Shown here one piece after another: positions 38,183 to 46,501 of a stretch of DNA of 64,000 nt (position 1 is the first letter of the stretch; every line of letters begins with the position of its first letter). A program made the translations under genes and the position numbers. Under the pieces are notes generated by a model that was not told the DNA's origin, made no database searches, and saw nothing but the letters and a program-made list of their open reading frames with translations. The DNA is from Persicimonas caeni (GTDB taxonomy: Bacteria; Myxococcota_A; Bradymonadia; Bradymonadales; Bradymonadaceae). The DNA is taken from NCBI RefSeq assembly GCF_006517175.1, contig NZ_CP041186.1, forward strand, positions 5,483,074-5,547,073, read 5' to 3'.

Positions 38183-38953
38183 TTATGACGCAGGCGCGCT
38201 GCGGCGAAGCTGGCCGCGCAGCTCTTCGATCACGTCACGAGCGTGGGCCTTGAGAGCGTCGACGTCGTCGAGGGTCAGACCGTCGGTGGCGATAGGCTCG
38301 CCGACCCGCACACGCGCCTGCGTCCGGTGCAACCTCCAGTCGTGCTTGGCCAGGGCGGTGCAGGTGCCGCACACGGCCATCGGCAAGATGTCGGCGCCCG
38401 ACTCGATGGCCAGACGAAACGCTCCTTCCTTGAAGGGCAGCAGCTCACCTTCTTTCGAGCGTGTGCCCTCCGGAAAGATCATCACGGGCACGCCTCGCTC
38501 GAGCCAGGTGCGGCAGCGCGCCATCGCCGATTTGGCCGAGTCACTGTCGCCGCGTACGACCTCGACGTCACCCGCCATGCGCAGCATCCAGCCGACGAAT
38601 GGAATCTTGAAGTTGCTCGTCTTGCTCAGCCACTTCATCTCCCAGGGCAGGTAGGAGAGCAAAAACGGGTCGGCCGCCGAGCAGTGGTTGCTCACGCAGA
38701 CGGTCCTTCGCGGCTTGTCCTCGGGCAGATCGCCTTCGACCCCGAAATCCCACGCCGGCGCCAACCACGTGGCGGTGACGCCGATGAGGCGAAATGCCCG
38801 GCCGGTCACATAGCGGCGCCGGTCGAACGGTGCGGTCACCACGAAGAGCACGCAGAGCACCGGAAAGCCGAGCAGGAGCGTCGAGCCGATGGCGAACCAA
38901 CTCCAGACGGACCAGAGCGTGTGCGAGAGCGATGTGTCGGCGGCGGTGCTCAT
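38183..38953 (-). CDS. 1-acyl-sn-glycerol-3-phosphate acyltransferase family protein
   Basis: 256 residues. PlsC/LPLAT domain with the catalytic H90-xxxx-D95 (NHCSAAD) and the substrate site FPEGTRS (160-166). Two hydrophobic N-terminal segments (about 15-40 and 55-70) anchor it in the inner membrane. It transfers an acyl chain to lysophosphatidate or a related acceptor in phospholipid synthesis. It follows in the same direction as the chalcone-isomerase-like gene (85 bp away). Exact acceptor not assigned. Confidence 0.9.
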   Translation of the reverse strand: MSTAADTSLSHTLWSVWSWFAIGSTLLLGFPVLCVLFVVTAPFDRRRYVTGRAFRLIGVTATWLAPAWDFGVEGDLPEDKPRRTVCVSNHCSAADPFLLSYLPWEMKWLSKTSNFKIPFVGWMLRMAGDVEVVRGDSDSAKSAMARCRTWLERGVPVMIFPEGTRSKEGELLPFKEGAFRLAIESGADILPMAVCGTCTALAKHDWRLHRTQARVRVGEPIATDGLTLDDVDALKAHARDVIEELRGQLRRSAPAS

Positions 38954-39038
38954 GGGGACTCCTCGATGTGCAGACTCTATGAGTCAACATTAACACGCCG
39001 AGAGGTCCCCGCGATGATCGAGATCATCCAGCGAGGCC

Positions 39039-39737
39039 CTAAGCCAGGTCGAAGAGGAGCAACTCGGCGTCCTCGGCCGCCTCGATGGCGACCTTCGCTT
39101 CGTCCGAGATCGCCGCGCCGTCGCCCTCTGACAGCGTGATATCACCGAGGGTGACCGTGCCGTCGACCACCTGGACCCACGCGTGGCGTCCGGCGTCGAT
39201 CGAGTACTCGACCGTGTCGCCTTCCTCGAGCACCGCGCCCCAGATAGACGCGTCCTGGTGGATGCTCAGCGAGTCGTCGCGCCCGTCGGGCGACACCAGC
39301 AGCTTCAGGGCACCTCGGCGGTCGGCGCGGCGAAACTTTCGCTGCTCGTAGCTCGGCTCGAGGCCGGCGCGGCGCGGCGGAATCCAGATCTGCAGAAAGC
39401 GCACCGGCTCGGTGTCCGAGGCGTTGTACTCGCTGTGGCGCACCCCCGTACCCGCCGACATACGCTGGACCTCGCCGGCCTCGATGACCGAGCCGTTGCC
39501 CATGCTGTCTTTGTGCTCGAGGGCTCCCTCGACCACGTAGCTGATGATCTCCATATCGCGGTGCGGGTGTGTGCCGAATCCCGCGCCGGGGGCGACGCGG
39601 TCGTCGTTGATCACCCGAAGCTTGCGAAATCCCATGTGCCGCGGGTCGCGGTAGCCTCCAAACGAGAAGCTGTGCCGGCTGTCGAGCCAGCCCATGTCGG
39701 TGTGGCCGCGTTCGTCGGCAGGTCGTACTTCGATCAT
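39039..39737 (-). CDS. Pirin-family protein
   Basis: 232 residues from ATG 39737 (GGAG upstream). Bicupin pirin with the N-terminal DSRHSFSFGGY motif and metal ligands in THPHRDMEIISYV and the GVRHSEYN segment. Bacterial pirins are quercetinase-like or redox-sensing iron proteins. It is divergently transcribed from a LysR regulator across a 116-bp gap, a standard regulator-target arrangement; the gap has TTAA-TAC-TTAA (near 39784), a candidate operator half-site. Confidence 0.9.
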   Translation of the reverse strand: MIEVRPADERGHTDMGWLDSRHSFSFGGYRDPRHMGFRKLRVINDDRVAPGAGFGTHPHRDMEIISYVVEGALEHKDSMGNGSVIEAGEVQRMSAGTGVRHSEYNASDTEPVRFLQIWIPPRRAGLEPSYEQRKFRRADRRGALKLLVSPDGRDDSLSIHQDASIWGAVLEEGDTVEYSIDAGRHAWVQVVDGTVTLGDITLSEGDGAAISDEAKVAIEAAEDAELLLFDLA

Positions 39738-39853
39738 CTGTTTCTCCGTCACTTCACAGGGAATGGTTCGGTCCAAAATCGATTTAATACTTAAGCGTTT
39801 CGTGCTAGGTGTATAGCGCTTTGAGAGCACAAAATCGTTTCTTAGAGGAAACA

Positions 39854-40771
39854 ATGGCCAATATCTCGGAACTCGAAATCTTCGTGACGGTGGTCGACGC
39901 GGGTAGCTTCACGGCGGCGGCCGAGCAGCTCGGGGTGTCCAAGTCGCACGTCAGCAAGCAAGTGTCGGCCCTCGAAGATCGACTCGGTGCACAGCTCTTG
40001 CACCGTACGACGCGCTCGCTGTCGGTGACCGACGCCGGGCAGGCGTTTTACGAGCGCGGCGCGTTGATCCTCGAGCAACTCGAGGAGGCCGAGCGCGCGG
40101 TGATGCAGCTGCAGACCAAGCCGCGCGGGCGTCTCAAAGTCAGCGTGCCGATGACCTTCGGGTTGCGTCATCTGGCGCCGCTGGTCGCCGAGTTCTTGCA
40201 GGAGTATCCCGAGATCAGCATCGATCTGGACCTGTCCGACCGCAAGGTCGACATGATCGACGAGGGCTTCGACCTGGCCATTCGCATCGGGGAGCTGCAG
40301 GACTCGAGCCTGATGGTGCGCAAGCTGGCCCCGGCGACGCGCTACTGCTGCGCCAGCCCCGAATACCTCGAGGCCCACGGCACCCCCCGGCACCCCGCCG
40401 AGTTGGCCGACCACGAGTGCCTCGAGTATGCCTATGGCCGGCTCAATACCTGGCAATTCGTCAGCCCCGACGGTGACGAGCACTTCGTGCAGGTCAGCGG
40501 AAGGCTGCGTGCCAACAACGGCGAGGTGCTCGTCGAGTCGTGCGTCGCCGGGCTGGGCGTGGCGCTGATCCCCGACTTCATGCTCGGCGACCATCTGCAA
40601 TCGGGCCGCCTGGTGCGCCTGCTCGACGACTGGCTCGAGTGGAACGCCGGGGTCTACGCCCTCTACCCTCACAACCGCCACCTGTCGGCCAAGGTGCGCC
40701 GGTTCGTCGACTTCCTGGTCGACAAGTTGTCCCCGGCTCCCTGGCTGCAGGACGCCGCCGCCCAGAGTTGA
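39854..40771 (+). CDS. LysR-family transcriptional regulator
   Basis: 305 residues from ATG 39854 (AGAGGA upstream). N-terminal winged HTH (FTAAAEQLGVSKSHVSKQVSALEDRLGAQLLHRTTRSLSVT) and a type 2 periplasmic-binding-like effector domain (about 95-295, with CrgA-type RLKVSVPMTFG and DLAIRIG). It probably controls the divergent pirin gene and itself. The CrgA/YhaJ-like effector domain suggests a quinone or aromatic inducer, which is inference. Confidence 0.92.
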   Translation: MANISELEIFVTVVDAGSFTAAAEQLGVSKSHVSKQVSALEDRLGAQLLHRTTRSLSVTDAGQAFYERGALILEQLEEAERAVMQLQTKPRGRLKVSVPMTFGLRHLAPLVAEFLQEYPEISIDLDLSDRKVDMIDEGFDLAIRIGELQDSSLMVRKLAPATRYCCASPEYLEAHGTPRHPAELADHECLEYAYGRLNTWQFVSPDGDEHFVQVSGRLRANNGEVLVESCVAGLGVALIPDFMLGDHLQSGRLVRLLDDWLEWNAGVYALYPHNRHLSAKVRRFVDFLVDKLSPAPWLQDAAAQS

Positions 40772-40861
40772 CGCTGCGGCGCCTGGATTTAGCTTTTCAA
40801 ACATCACACAGAAGTTGGGAGGACTCCTTTCTTACCCCGTGACTCGAGCGGTCTGGAGCCG

Positions 40862-41413
40862 ATGAGAGACGCGCCAGACAAAGCTGGCAGTGGCGGTCGT
40901 TGGGATCAGCTGTATGGGTTGTTGCTGCGGCTGGTCTCCATGGCGCTGCTGTGGGTGGTGTTCGTCCAGGGCGAGGTCGCCGAGTCGTGGACGGTGGGCC
41001 TGCCCACGGTGCTCGTGGCCGTGGTGGCGAGTTATCGACTCACGCCACGGCCCGGCGGGCGCGTCAGTGTGTGGGGCGTGTTGCGCTTCGTGCCATACTT
41101 TTTCTGGAAGTCGCTGGTCGGAGGCATCGATGTGGGCCTGCGCGCGCTGCGCCCGTCGATGCCGCTGCGTCCGGGGCTGGTGCGCTACGAGTTGCGCATG
41201 CGTCCCGACGTGGTGGCCACGATCTTCTTTGTCGGCGTCATCAGCCTGCTTCCGGGCACCTTGGCCGCCTCGCTGGAGGGGGACAGCATCGAGGTGCACG
41301 TGGTCGATCGCACCATGGCCATCGACGCGCAGTTGGCCGAGCTCGAGGCCAAAGTTGCCCGGGTCTTCGGCGAGGAGCTGGCGCCTCGCGCCGGCCGGGA
41401 CGGTCCGTCATGA
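40862..41413 (+). CDS. mrpE: Mrp antiporter subunit E
   Basis: 183 residues. MrpE/MnhE family: a hydrophobic N-terminal half, FVPYFFWKSLVGGIDV motif, SLLPGTLAASLEGD and IEVHVVDR. First gene of a nine-gene operon for a multisubunit monovalent cation/proton antiporter; its stop overlaps the mrpF start (ATGA). GGAG lies upstream of the start. The N-terminus is about 20 residues longer than usual. Confidence 0.92.
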   Translation: MRDAPDKAGSGGRWDQLYGLLLRLVSMALLWVVFVQGEVAESWTVGLPTVLVAVVASYRLTPRPGGRVSVWGVLRFVPYFFWKSLVGGIDVGLRALRPSMPLRPGLVRYELRMRPDVVATIFFVGVISLLPGTLAASLEGDSIEVHVVDRTMAIDAQLAELEAKVARVFGEELAPRAGRDGPS

Positions 41414-41670
41414 CAGGGATGACCGGGTTCTATGCGCTGGTGGTGATCTGTCTGCTCGCTACCGTGGTCGCCGGGCTGGTGCGCGTGATCGGCGGGCCGA
41501 CGCGCGTCGACCGCATGCTCGCCGCTCAGCTCTTCGGCACCTCCGGGGTCGCTCTCATTTTGCTCATCGCCCATATCGAGGAGGTCGAGGGGTTGGTCGA
41601 CGTGGCGTTAGTCCTCTCGTTGCTCACCGTGCTCGCTGCCGTGGCGTTTGTGCGCCGGGCGTGGGAGTAG
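41410..41670 (+). CDS. mrpF: Mrp antiporter subunit F
   Basis: 86 residues, three membrane helices. MrpF signature: VRVIGGPTRVDRMLAAQLFGTSGVALILL. The start ATG at 41410 overlaps the mrpE stop, showing translational coupling. Needed for assembly of the antiporter complex. Confidence 0.92.
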   Translation: MTGMTGFYALVVICLLATVVAGLVRVIGGPTRVDRMLAAQLFGTSGVALILLIAHIEEVEGLVDVALVLSLLTVLAAVAFVRRAWE

Positions 41671-41728
41671 GCGAGGTCGCGGGTCGCGGCGCGTGGGTCG
41701 TGAGGTTGCGAATGAATGGGGAGGTAGC

Positions 41729-42034
41729 GTGGTGGTGCTCGATTGGTTGGCGGCGATTCTGATGACGCTGGGGCTGGTCTTCTTTCTGGCCGGCACCGTC
41801 GGGTTGCTGCGCTTTCCGGACGTCTACACTCGTCTGCACACGGTGACCAAGGCCGACAATGTCGGGCTCGGGCTGATCATCTTCGGGCTGGCCGTCGACG
41901 CCCAGAGTGTGTGGGAGGTCGTCGAACTCTTTCTCGTGTGGGGGCTGGTGATGGTCGCCAGCACCACCGCCGCGCACCTGATCTCGCGTCGGGCGCTCGC
42001 CCAGGGGATCACCCCTTGGAAGGAGTCATCGTGA
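41729..42034 (+). CDS. mrpG: Mrp antiporter subunit G
   Basis: 101 residues from GTG 41729, preceded by GGGGAGG; the upstream open frame is Arg/Gly-rich and not conserved. MrpG signature: FFLAGTVGLLRFPDVYTRLHTVTKADNVGLGL. Three membrane helices. A 58-bp gap separates it from mrpF; its stop overlaps the next start (GTGA). Confidence 0.9.
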   Translation: MVVLDWLAAILMTLGLVFFLAGTVGLLRFPDVYTRLHTVTKADNVGLGLIIFGLAVDAQSVWEVVELFLVWGLVMVASTTAAHLISRRALAQGITPWKESS

Positions 42035-42372
42035 GCGATGTGATGCTGGTGGTGGACCTCGGGTTGGGCCTGGTGTTGCTCGGGCTGGTCGCGCGCATGC
42101 TCGGCTCGGCCAGACGCTTCGAGATGGTCGTGCTCTACATCACCTTCGGCGTGACCATGTCGCTGACCTGGGTGCGCCTGCACGCCACCGACCTGGCCTT
42201 GGTCGAGGCCGCCATCGGCGCCGGGCTGACCGGGGCGCTTCTGCTCGACACGCTCGGCCGTCTCGAGGCGGGCCAACGCGGCGTCGAGCCCGACCAGATC
42301 GACGCTGACCAGATCGACGCCGACCCGAATGAGGCCGACCTCAATAAGGCCGACAAGGGAGACGCGACATGA
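42031..42372 (+). CDS. MrpA C-terminal-type DUF4040 subunit
   Basis: 113 residues from GTG 42031. Three short helices and the EAAIGAGLTGALLLDTL motif of DUF4040, which in canonical MrpA is part of the C-terminal region and in membrane-bound hydrogenases is the MbhD-like subunit. Here it is a free-standing gene. The last 35 residues are a hydrophilic tail with a small repeat (DQIDADQIDADPNEAD). Its stop overlaps the mrpB start. Confidence 0.85.
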   Translation: MSDVMLVVDLGLGLVLLGLVARMLGSARRFEMVVLYITFGVTMSLTWVRLHATDLALVEAAIGAGLTGALLLDTLGRLEAGQRGVEPDQIDADQIDADPNEADLNKADKGDAT

Positions 42373-43091
42373 ATCGTCTCGCCACAGATCGCGCCTCGTC
42401 GGTGAGTTGGCCCATCCGGCTGCTCGCCGCCGTTGCGCTGTTGGCGGTCGGCAGCGCCGTCGCTTGGACCATCATCACCACGCCCGACTCGCCCGGGTTG
42501 GCCGAGCCGGTGGGGGCGCAACTCGAAAATATCGGGGTGAGCAACCCCGTAACCGCCGTACTGCTCGACCTGCGTGCCTACGACACGCTGCTCGAGGTGG
42601 TCGTGCTCTTCATGGCGCTGGTGGCGGTGTGGTCGCTTCGTGCCCCGTCGCGCAGCTTGGCCGGACCCGCCAGCGCCGCGCTTCGCTCGGTGGTCTCCCT
42701 GTTGACCCCGCTGATGATCATCGTCGGCGGCTACCTGCTGTGGAAGGGCGCGTTCGCCCCGGGCGGGGCGTTTCAGGCCGGGGCAGTCATCGCCTCGGCC
42801 GGCGTGTTGCTCTTGCTCTCGGAGCTGCCGGCGCTGCGCACCCGTCGAATGGTCGCGCTGCGCACCGGCGTTGCCGCCGGGGTCTTTGTCTTTGCAGGGA
42901 TCGGCCTGGGTTGCATCGCCGTCGGCGCACGCTTCTTGGAGTATCCCGACGGCTGGTCCAAGACGCTCATCTTGGTCATCGAGGCGGTCAGCACCGTCTC
43001 GATCGCGCTCGTCTTGGTGGGCGTCTTCGCCGGCAATCCCCACGTGCTCACGAGTGGGTACGACGAAGACCGACCCGTGGGGGAATCATGA
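42369..43091 (+). CDS. mrpB: Mrp antiporter subunit B
   Basis: 240 residues. MnhB/MrpB domain in the second half (TPLMIIVGGYLLWKGAFAPGGAFQAGAVIASAGVLLLL). The N-terminal 90 residues contain two extra helices resembling the MbhE/MrpA-C region (NPVTAVLLDLRAYDTLLEVVVLF), so this gene seems to fuse the last MrpA-derived piece with MrpB. ATGA overlaps on both sides. Confidence 0.9.
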   Translation: MNRLATDRASSVSWPIRLLAAVALLAVGSAVAWTIITTPDSPGLAEPVGAQLENIGVSNPVTAVLLDLRAYDTLLEVVVLFMALVAVWSLRAPSRSLAGPASAALRSVVSLLTPLMIIVGGYLLWKGAFAPGGAFQAGAVIASAGVLLLLSELPALRTRRMVALRTGVAAGVFVFAGIGLGCIAVGARFLEYPDGWSKTLILVIEAVSTVSIALVLVGVFAGNPHVLTSGYDEDRPVGES

Positions 43092-43396
43092 CGCGCGCCA
43101 CGATCTATGCGGTGGTGGGCATCGCCATCTTTTTGCTCGGGCTCTACGCCGTTATCGCCCGCGTCGACCTGCTTCGTCGCGTGGTGGCCGCCAATGTGAT
43201 GGCCGCCGGGGTCTTCCTGTTCTACGTCGCCATGGCCGCCCCGACACCGATGGCGCCGCCCGACCCGGTGCCCCAGGCGATGGTGCTCACCGGCATCGTC
43301 GTGTCGGTCAGCGCCACTGCGCTCGGCCTGGCGTTGGTGCGCTATGTGCGCGCAGCCACCGGCGAGGCCAAGCTGCCCGAAGACCGACACACTTGA
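43088..43396 (+). CDS. mrpC: Mrp antiporter subunit C (NuoK-like)
   Basis: 102 residues with three membrane helices. MrpC/NuoK family: GLYAVIARVDLLRRVVAANVMAAGVFLF and TGIVVSVSATALGLALVRYV. It overlaps mrpB by 4 bp. Part of the proton path connecting antiporter-like subunits. Confidence 0.92.
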   Translation: MTRATIYAVVGIAIFLLGLYAVIARVDLLRRVVAANVMAAGVFLFYVAMAAPTPMAPPDPVPQAMVLTGIVVSVSATALGLALVRYVRAATGEAKLPEDRHT

Positions 43397-43413
43397 GCAC
43401 ACGAGGCGACTGC

Positions 43414-44967
43414 ATGGACGCAATTCCCTGGGTCATAGGCTGTGTGACCGTGCCGATTCTGGGCGCGCTGGTGGCGTTTGTCGTCAGGGAGCGCTGGGTA
43501 GCGTCGGTGGGGGGGCTGACCAGTGTGCTCGTAACCGCCTGCGCGGGGATGCTGGTCTGGCAGACGAGCCGGGTGGGGGCGTTCGACTATCCGGTCGGCG
43601 GGTGGGGCGCACCTTTGGGCATCGAACTGTCCGTCGACGGGCTGTCGGTGCTCATGGTCGCGATGACGAGCGTGGTTGGCTTCTTCGTCAGCGTCTATGC
43701 GTGGAGCTACTTTTCCCCGTCGAGCGAACCTGGGCCCGGCCCGTCGCAGGCCGTCGAGGCGCACGCTCATCATCTGCAGGAGCACAAGCGTCGCTACTTT
43801 TGGCCGCTGTGGCTCCTCTTGTGGGGCGGACTGCACGCTCTTTTCGTCTCCAGTGATATCTTCAACCTGTACGTCACCCTCGAAGTGGTGGGCCTGTCGG
43901 CGGTCAGCTTGGTGGCGGTGGCCGGCGAGAAGGCCTCGGGCGCGGCGATGCGCTACCTGCTGGTGACGCTGGTCGGCTCGATGCTCTATCTGCTCGGCGT
44001 CGGGGTGCTGTACGCCACCTACAGCACCGTCGACATCGACCTTCTGTCCCAGCAGGTCGTCTCCGGCGCGTCGGCCTGGACTGCGCTGGGGCTGATGGCG
44101 GCCGGTCTGGTGCTCAAGACAGCGCTGTTCCCGGCGCATTTCTGGCTACCCGGGGCGCACTCCTCGGCGCCCAGCCCGGTCAGCGCGCTGCTCAGCGGGT
44201 TGGTCGTCACCTCGTCGTTTTACCTGCTGGTGCGGCTGTGGCTCGACGTCTTCGGCGCAGTCGTCGTCCTCAACGTCGCGCTGGTGCTGGCCTCGCTCGG
44301 TCTCTTTGCGATCGTGTGGGGGAGCGTGCAGGCCCTGCTCCAGTCACGCCTCAAGCTGCTTGTCGCATATTCGACGGTCGCCCAACTGGGCTACTTGTTC
44401 ATCATCTTTGCCCCGGCGCTCGCCGGCGGTGAGGCTGCCTGGCGAGGCGGCATTCTGTACGCGCTGTCCCACGCCTGCGCCAAGGCGGCGATGTTCATGG
44501 CCGCCGGCAGCTTCGTGTACGCGCTGGGGGATGACGAGATCGACGCGCTTTGTGGCACCGGACAGCGCCTCTTCTGGACCTTCGCCGCCTTCGCGTTGGC
44601 CGGGATTACCTTGATGGGATTGCCTCCCAGCGGCGGCTTTGTAGGGAAATGGCTCATCGCTCGCGCGGCCATCGAGGCCGAGCAGTGGGTCATCGTCGTG
44701 GCGGTCTTTTTGGGCGGGCTGCTGACCGCAGGCTACGTGTTCAAGGTCGTCCAGATGGCCTTCGTGTCGGCGCCGGAGACATCGACCACCGAGGTGCGAC
44801 CGCTCCCCTTGCCAATGCAGTGGGCGCCGATGTTGCTCGCGCTCGCCGCAATCGTGCTCGGCTTTTGGGCCCACGAGCCCCTGGCGCTCCTCGAAGTCGG
44901 CAACCCGTTCGGCGACATGTATGAGGCCGCCGTCGGGGCAACCAACGCAGCCCAGGGGGCTCCATGA
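43414..44967 (+). CDS. mrpD: Mrp antiporter subunit D (proton-translocating, copy 1)
   Basis: 517 residues, about 14 membrane helices. Proton_antipo_M (NuoL/M/N) family: the conserved Glu helix YVTLEVVGLSAVSLVA, Lys in LKTALFPAHFWLPGAHSSAPSPVSALLSG, and AYSTVAQLGYLF. It carries the ion-translocation channel. The start at 43414 follows mrpC by 17 bp; the 3' end overlaps the next gene by 4 bp. Confidence 0.9.
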   Translation: MDAIPWVIGCVTVPILGALVAFVVRERWVASVGGLTSVLVTACAGMLVWQTSRVGAFDYPVGGWGAPLGIELSVDGLSVLMVAMTSVVGFFVSVYAWSYFSPSSEPGPGPSQAVEAHAHHLQEHKRRYFWPLWLLLWGGLHALFVSSDIFNLYVTLEVVGLSAVSLVAVAGEKASGAAMRYLLVTLVGSMLYLLGVGVLYATYSTVDIDLLSQQVVSGASAWTALGLMAAGLVLKTALFPAHFWLPGAHSSAPSPVSALLSGLVVTSSFYLLVRLWLDVFGAVVVLNVALVLASLGLFAIVWGSVQALLQSRLKLLVAYSTVAQLGYLFIIFAPALAGGEAAWRGGILYALSHACAKAAMFMAAGSFVYALGDDEIDALCGTGQRLFWTFAAFALAGITLMGLPPSGGFVGKWLIARAAIEAEQWVIVVAVFLGGLLTAGYVFKVVQMAFVSAPETSTTEVRPLPLPMQWAPMLLALAAIVLGFWAHEPLALLEVGNPFGDMYEAAVGATNAAQGAP

Positions 44968-46466
44968 ACCCACCCATCGACTGGAATTGGTGGCTGCCCC
45001 TGTTGGTCGTGCTCAGCTCGTTTGTGCCCGGGGTGCTGATCTTTTTCCTTCGCGGTGCCCACCGCCAGGCGCGTGGCGTGCTCAACCTGGGCGCGGCGGT
45101 CCTCAAAATCGTCCTCATCGGCGTGATGCTGTGGGGCGTGTTCAGCGGCATCGAGTACGAGACACGCATCGAGGTCATCCCCAACTTCGACCTGGTGCTC
45201 GACTCCTCACCGTTGGCGATGCTCTTCGTGACGCTGTCGGGAGTGTTGTGGCTGGTCACGACCGTCTATGCCATTGGCTACCTGGAGCACTCGACCAACC
45301 GCAGCCGCTTCTTTGGCTTCTTCAGCCTCTGCGTGAGCGCCACCACCGGCATCGCGCTGGCCGGCAACCTGTTCAGCTTCATCATCTTCTACGAATTCCT
45401 CACGCTGACGACCTATCCGTTGGTCGTACACAACCAGACCGACGAGGCCCGCCGCGCCGGGCGCATCTACTTGGCCTACACGCTGGGCGGCGGCGCGCTC
45501 TTGCTATTGGGGATCATTTGGCTGCACGGCGCCTACGGAGCCTTCGACTTCGCCGATCCGGGCGCGCTCGACCAGATGGGGGTGGCCCCATCGCCGACGC
45601 TGGCGGTCATCTTCTTCGTCATGGTCGCCGGTCTGGGGGTCAAAGCGGCCATCGTGCCGCTACACAGTTGGCTGCCGAGGGCCATGGTCGCCCCCGCGCC
45701 CGTCAGCGCGCTGCTGCATGCCGTCGCGGTGGTCAAAGCCGGCGCGTTCGGCATCGTGCGGGTGGTCTACAACGTCTACGGGGTCGACCTGGTGGCCGAC
45801 CTGGGCGTGCACCGCCCGCTGGCGGTCGCCGCCGGGATCACCATCATCTACGGCTCGGTGCTCGCACTGTATCAAGACGGGCTCAAGCGCATGCTCGCCT
45901 TTTCGACGGTCAGCCAGCTCTCCTACATCATGCTGGGCGTGGCCACGCTGGGGCCGTTGGCCACCATCGGCGGGCTGGTTCATCTGGTCCACCAGGGTCT
46001 CATGAAGATCACGCTCTTCTTTTGCGCCGGGGCCTTCGACGAGACGCTCGGGGTCAAGCTCATCAGCAAGATGGGCGGGGTAGGGCGGCGCATGCCGCTG
46101 ACCATGATCGCCTTTACCGTGGCCGCGTTGGGGATGATCGGGCTGCCGCCTTTGGCCGGCTTTATCAGCAAGTGGTACCTCGGCATGGGGGCGGCCGCCG
46201 CCGGCGACGAATGGGCCATCTGGGTGTTGGTGGCCAGCACGTTGCTCAACGCGGGGTACTTTTTGCCAGTGGTCTACACCGGCTGGTTCGGCACGCCCTC
46301 GGGTGATTGGGACGAGCACCAGACCTCGTCGCGCTTCGAGACCGCGCCGAGCCTGTTGTTGCCGACGCTGGCGACCGCGTTCTTGGTCGTCTTCGTGGGG
46401 ATTTTCGCCAACACCATCGTCAGCCCGCTCGCCTGGGTCGAGATCATCAGTGAACAACTGTACTGA
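44964..46466 (+). CDS. Antiporter subunit D-like protein (copy 2)
   Basis: 500 residues of the same NuoM/MrpD family: EFLTLTTYPLVVH, VKAAIVPLHSWLPRAMVAPAPVSALLHAVAVVKAGAFGIVRV, AFSTVSQLSYIMLG. The sequence is clearly distinct from copy 1 and resembles NuoM more closely in its central KxGAFGIVR helix. A second D-type subunit is not part of the standard seven-gene Mrp set. Confidence 0.88.
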   Translation: MNPPIDWNWWLPLLVVLSSFVPGVLIFFLRGAHRQARGVLNLGAAVLKIVLIGVMLWGVFSGIEYETRIEVIPNFDLVLDSSPLAMLFVTLSGVLWLVTTVYAIGYLEHSTNRSRFFGFFSLCVSATTGIALAGNLFSFIIFYEFLTLTTYPLVVHNQTDEARRAGRIYLAYTLGGGALLLLGIIWLHGAYGAFDFADPGALDQMGVAPSPTLAVIFFVMVAGLGVKAAIVPLHSWLPRAMVAPAPVSALLHAVAVVKAGAFGIVRVVYNVYGVDLVADLGVHRPLAVAAGITIIYGSVLALYQDGLKRMLAFSTVSQLSYIMLGVATLGPLATIGGLVHLVHQGLMKITLFFCAGAFDETLGVKLISKMGGVGRRMPLTMIAFTVAALGMIGLPPLAGFISKWYLGMGAAAAGDEWAIWVLVASTLLNAGYFLPVVYTGWFGTPSGDWDEHQTSSRFETAPSLLLPTLATAFLVVFVGIFANTIVSPLAWVEIISEQLY

Positions 46467-46501
46467 CCTGTCGTGAATGATTGCTTGGACGTGGACACGC
46501 C